Origin: Aestuariivivens sediminis
GTDB lineage: Bacteria; Bacteroidota; Bacteroidia; Flavobacteriales; Flavobacteriaceae
Assembly: GCF_022662105.1 (NCBI RefSeq)
Contig: NZ_JAKMCP010000001.1
Coordinates: 992,001-1,056,000, forward strand
Reading direction: 5' to 3'
DNA: 64,000 nucleotides
Part shown: piece after piece, positions 61,255-64,000 of the stretch
Position numbering within the stretch: the first letter of the stretch is position 1
How the letters are laid out: each line of letters opens with the position of its first letter
Notes under the pieces: generated by a model
What the model saw: only the letters and a program-made list of their open reading frames with translations
What the model was told of the DNA's origin: nothing
Databases searched by the model: none
Made by a program: the position numbers and the translations under genes

Positions 61255-62406
61255 ATGATAAGAGTCCTATATACAATTTTACTAATTACCACCTTGTCAT
61301 GCAAAAATGAAAAGAACGTTGCCCTTAAGAACATTGAGGATAAGCAAAAAGAAGTATCCGTGATTGAAGAATCCTTTGGCTATTTACCGGATAGTACTGA
61401 AATAAAACAATTTACATTGACCAACGAACAAGGCATTGAAATGAAGGCAATCACCTATGGCGGAATTATTACCTCATTAAAAACACCAGACAGAACTGGA
61501 AAATTTGATGATGTTGTTTTGGGCTATGATAACATGGAAGGTTATTTAAAAAAAACGCCCTACTTTGGAGCCATAATTGGCAGGTATGGCAATAGAATTG
61601 CTAACGGAAAATTTGAACTTGAAGGTAAAACGTATCAATTAGCAACCAACAACGGTAAAAACCATTTGCACGGAGGAATAAAAGGATTTGATAAGGTTGT
61701 TTGGGATGTTACAGAAATTAAGGATGAAAATGGAGTTGGCTTAAAACTTAACTATGTAAGCCCAGATGGTGAGGAAGGCTATCCCGGTAATTTGATTGCC
61801 CAGGTTGAATATTTTTTGGGAAATGATAATACTTTAAGCTTTAATTATACTGCAAAAACGGATAGGCCCACCATCGTTAATTTAACGCAGCACTCCTATT
61901 TTAATTTTACCGGAGCACAGCGAGATGTTTTAAGTCATTTGTTAAAAATAAATGCTTCTAATATAACGGCTATAGACAATGGTTTAATTCCTACAGGAGA
62001 ATTTTTGTCAGTAACCGGAACCCCCTTTGACTTTAGAAACGCAAAAGAGATTGGCCAGGATATTGAAAGCGATGATGAGCAAATGAAGTTTGGCTTAGGC
62101 TTTGACCATAATTGGATCATAGATGGTGATAAGGCATTTAAATTTGCGGCTTCAGTATATGAGCCAAAAAGTGGGCGATATATGGAGATATTGACCACAG
62201 AACCTGGTATTCAATTTTATTCCGGGAACTTTCTGGATGGAAGTATTATCGGAAAAAACAATATAGTCTATAATCACCGATATGGGTTCTGTTTAGAAAC
62301 TCAACATTTTCCTGATTCCCCTAATAAATCCCATTTCCCGTCATCAACATTGGATGTCGGTGAAACGTATCATTCAAAAACCACGCTCAAGTTTTCAACG
62401 AAATAA
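61255..62406 (+). CDS. Aldose 1-epimerase, lipoprotein
   Basis: A 383-residue GalM-family protein. Start at the second ATG (61255) gives the signal MIRVLYTILLITTLSC with Cys16; the first ATG is six bases upstream. Catalytic residues are visible: a His in the NGKNHLHGG loop, the second in TQHSYFNF, and the Glu base in CLETQHFPDSPN. The conserved FGAIIGRYGNRIANGKF is present. It converts the alpha and beta anomers of hexoses, here outside the cytoplasm because of the lipobox. It could serve GH43 or the PUL by feeding an anomer-specific transporter. The gene is complete. Confidence 0.93.
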   Translation: MIRVLYTILLITTLSCKNEKNVALKNIEDKQKEVSVIEESFGYLPDSTEIKQFTLTNEQGIEMKAITYGGIITSLKTPDRTGKFDDVVLGYDNMEGYLKKTPYFGAIIGRYGNRIANGKFELEGKTYQLATNNGKNHLHGGIKGFDKVVWDVTEIKDENGVGLKLNYVSPDGEEGYPGNLIAQVEYFLGNDNTLSFNYTAKTDRPTIVNLTQHSYFNFTGAQRDVLSHLLKINASNITAIDNGLIPTGEFLSVTGTPFDFRNAKEIGQDIESDDEQMKFGLGFDHNWIIDGDKAFKFAASVYEPKSGRYMEILTTEPGIQFYSGNFLDGSIIGKNNIVYNHRYGFCLETQHFPDSPNKSHFPSSTLDVGETYHSKTTLKFSTK

Positions 62407-62583
62407 GACCTGATAGAATTTGTTCCGAGTAACCTCCTTTATATCAATCCCAACAAGGGTTTTAACGCGTTTTAAGTACCGTTCAAAGAACTCATTAACA
62501 GTGTGCTGCATTTCTATTTTCTCGCCTTTATAGGTCTTGTAAACATCTTCTACGGTAAAGTCGTTTTCCTGGACTTGAAGCAT
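62395..62583 (-). pseudogene. Tyrosine-type integrase fragment
   Basis: A 62-residue stretch with EDVYKTYKGEKIEMQHTVNEFFERYLKRVKTLVGIDIKEVTRNKFYQV. This pattern (a short arm, then the FF-x-x-x-x-x-x-x-KK/VG-DIKE-x-T-x-x-K-x segment) is the N-terminal arm/SAM-like domain of Bacteroidota tyrosine recombinases. The catalytic half, with the R-H-R-Y residues, is absent. It is converging with the epimerase gene, overlapping by 12 bp, and a family-1 repeat begins at its start. A relic of an integrated element. Confidence 0.7.
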
Positions 62584-62670
62584 TAAAAAAACCTGGCAAG
62601 TTTCCCTGCCTTTGGTAGGTTGGCATTTTAAGACAACCTGTAATCAATAATACCATGCAGTTAAAATGAA
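62584..62670. repeat. Dispersed intergenic repeat family 1, copy 3
   Basis: AAAAAACCTGGCAAGTTT, then CCCTGCCTTTGGTAGGTTGG and CATTTTAAGACAA, matching the copies at 50932 and 53323. It touches the start of the integrase fragment and the match to copy 1 goes on to CAGTTAAAAT. Confidence 0.75.
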
Positions 62671-62745
62671 GAATTATTACATTAAAAATATTTTTTTAAC
62701 TTTAAGTGTTCTACCTCTACCATACCTGTAATAAAACAAATTACC

Positions 62746-63468
62746 ATGAAATCTAATTTAGTATACCCTAAAGCTCATCTGTGGCTCATAATTCCTTTTG
62801 TTCTAACTATTGCCGGATTTTACATGTCTTATTGGAGTGTTTTTACAGATGCTCCATGGCGACAGCATATGCATGGACTAACTGCAACAGCATGGTATTT
62901 ACTCTTAATTTTACAACCTTGGTTGATTCATAACAAACCTGCTATTTATCATAAAAAATTAGGCATTGTCATGCTTTTCCTTGCAGGAGGTGTTGTCTTT
63001 TCTGCCTTTCAAGTAATGCCTTATCAAGTAGTAAATGAATTTCTGCCAGATATGTTAAAATATGGTTTCTCATTCGGAGACCTTTGCGCATTAACAGGTT
63101 TTAGTATCGCTGTTGTTTTAGGGGTTTTAAATGCCAAGAATACTAATAGACATGCACGATGGATGATATCAACTGTTTTTTGGGTTCTACTTCCTGCCAC
63201 AGCCAGACTACTCTATTTACCATTATTAGCATCATATGATGGCAACCCCCCAATTACATATATACAAGCTGTTTATATCTGTTTTGCGGCAGCCCATATT
63301 GTTTTACTCTATCTGATGGTAATGGATTATAAAAAGGACAAAAAGATATATGCTTCCTATTCTTTTGCTTTTATTGGTGTGGCATTTTATTCTTTAGCCA
63401 TTGCTCCAATGGGGAAGTGGCAATGGTGGATAGATTTTTGTCATGCTGTTATTGGTAAAGGAATGTAA
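62746..63468 (+). CDS. DUF2306-like multi-helix membrane protein
   Basis: A 240-residue membrane protein with about seven helices: LWLIIPFVLTIAGFYMSYW, HGLTATAWYLLLILQPWLI, LGIVMLFLAGGVVFSAFQV, LCALTGFSIAVVLGVLN, ISTVFWVLLPATARLLYLPL, IQAVYICFAAAHIVLLYLMV and FIGVAFYSLAIAPMG. Conserved histidines in QHMHGLTA and RHARWMIS fit a DUF2306-like haem/copper-site type family, but this is uncertain. It is a single gene, and the 339-bp gap before it contains the integrase fragment and repeat. Confidence 0.7.
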   Translation: MKSNLVYPKAHLWLIIPFVLTIAGFYMSYWSVFTDAPWRQHMHGLTATAWYLLLILQPWLIHNKPAIYHKKLGIVMLFLAGGVVFSAFQVMPYQVVNEFLPDMLKYGFSFGDLCALTGFSIAVVLGVLNAKNTNRHARWMISTVFWVLLPATARLLYLPLLASYDGNPPITYIQAVYICFAAAHIVLLYLMVMDYKKDKKIYASYSFAFIGVAFYSLAIAPMGKWQWWIDFCHAVIGKGM

Positions 63469-63486
63469 TTAACTTTTAATATTAAC

Positions 63487-63518
63487 AAAAAAACCACCCC
63501 ATTTCTTGAGTGGGTTTT
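63487..63518 (+). terminator. Terminator-like hairpin after the DUF2306 gene
   Basis: AAAAAAACCACCCC and GAGTGGGTTTT make an imperfect stem with a T run, 18 bp after the stop. Confidence 0.45.
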
Positions 63519-63702
63519 ACCAGGTTGCTCCCTCTATTATTCAGCGCTGCAGCACAATCAAATCAATTAATTATACACGTTTAAGACAAAAATATTTCTG
63601 AATTATAGTATTATAATAAAATTACTTTTCTTTTAGTACTTGATTTATTTTATATTTCTAATGTCTTATCAACTTTATTAAAAATAAATTATCATAAAGG
63701 TT

Positions 63703-64000
63703 ATGAAAGCTTATCAATTAATTTTATTTGGAATTACACTTATGACGTTGAGCTGTTCAGTAAATGAGGAGGTTTATTTATTTTCATATTTCAAGAACAA
63801 CGGAGAAGATGGGCTCCATTTGGCATACAGCAATGACGGACTTATATGGGAGGCTTTAAATGATGATAAATCATTTTTAATTCCTGAATTAAGTAAGGAC
63901 AAACTGATGCGTGATCCTTGTATAATAAAAGGCCCTGATGGAAAATTTCATATGGTCTGGACTGTAAGTTGGGAAGAAAGAGGAATTGGTTATTCAAATT
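63703..64000 (+). CDS. GH43-like glycosidase lipoprotein, N-terminal part
   Basis: The first 99 codons of a gene that continues past the window. A lipobox signal (GITLMTLSC, Cys18) is followed by EVYLFSYFKNNGEDGLHLAYSNDGLIWEAL and MRDPCIIKGPDGKFHMVWTVSW. The repeated propeller strands and RDP motif match the GH43/GH117-like five-bladed-propeller families, where the Asp in RDPC would be the base. The remaining catalytic residues lie outside the window, so the family is a reasoned guess. The start ATG at 63703 is clear, with a purine-rich stretch (AAAGG) 5 bp upstream. Confidence 0.7.
   Translation, partial: MKAYQLILFGITLMTLSCSVNEEVYLFSYFKNNGEDGLHLAYSNDGLIWEALNDDKSFLIPELSKDKLMRDPCIIKGPDGKFHMVWTVSWEERGIGYSN

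Noticed and set aside
62395-62583. A complete prophage or integrative element near the integrase fragment
   Set aside because: Only the arm domain is present; no phage, relaxase or conjugation gene lies around it.

Overview
The window looks like a chromosome segment of a Flavobacteriaceae-type member of the Bacteroidota, probably a marine or plant-polysaccharide degrader. The evidence is a SusC/SusD pair, a five-domain hybrid two-component regulator, an ECF sigma/FecR/TonB-receptor cascade, many lipoproteins with short lipobox signals, DUF6090 proteins, AT-rich DNA, weak Shine-Dalgarno sequences and occasional TAnnTTTG-type -7 boxes. No rRNA, tRNA, CRISPR array or intact transposase was seen.

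Layout. (1) 1-3200: the end of a DUF1553 / DUF1501 / membrane c-type cytochrome operon, visibly more GC-rich than the rest. (2) 3197-6579: small lipoproteins, an outer-membrane beta-barrel and an array of about eight degenerate 21-bp repeats. (3) 6628-15906, minus strand: ECF sigma, FecR, a TonB receptor with an STN signalling domain, a lipoprotein glycerophosphodiester phosphodiesterase, an SGNH esterase, an organophosphate-type MFS permease and a HAD phosphatase, ending on a transaldolase remnant. This reads as a locus for taking up and cleaving glycerophosphodiesters. (4) 16207-18569: small genes and a YiiX-like cysteine hydrolase. (5) 18758-46742: a large divergent polysaccharide-utilisation locus (PUL). 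The minus arm carries GH5, an aldo/keto-reductase remnant, GH3, a TIM-barrel epimerase-like lipoprotein, two more GH3 enzymes and a CBM6 lipoprotein with a duplicated domain. The plus arm carries the regulator, SusC, SusD, GH2, two tandem clan GH-A-like enzymes of no family I recognise, and GH5. (6) 46919-64000: mixed accessory genes (DUF1080, M3 peptidase, L,D-transpeptidase-like, dienelactone hydrolase, GH43, FAD oxidoreductase, aldose epimerase, DUF2306), two families of dispersed intergenic repeats, a DUF6090 pseudogene and an integrase remnant.

How it works together. In the PUL, secreted and surface enzymes (GH5, the GH-A-like pair, CBM6 lipoprotein) would cut a beta-linked glycan, SusCD would import oligosaccharides, and the three GH3 enzymes and GH2 would finish them. 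The regulator would sense a breakdown product. The enzyme mix points to a beta-glucan or related beta-glycan, but GH16 and GH17 are absent and the substrate cannot be fixed from sequence alone. The best candidates for new biology are the tandem GH-A-like pair, the near-identical 625-bp internal duplication in the CBM6 lipoprotein, and the sigma/anti-sigma-controlled glycerophosphodiester locus. There is also clear gene decay at five sites.
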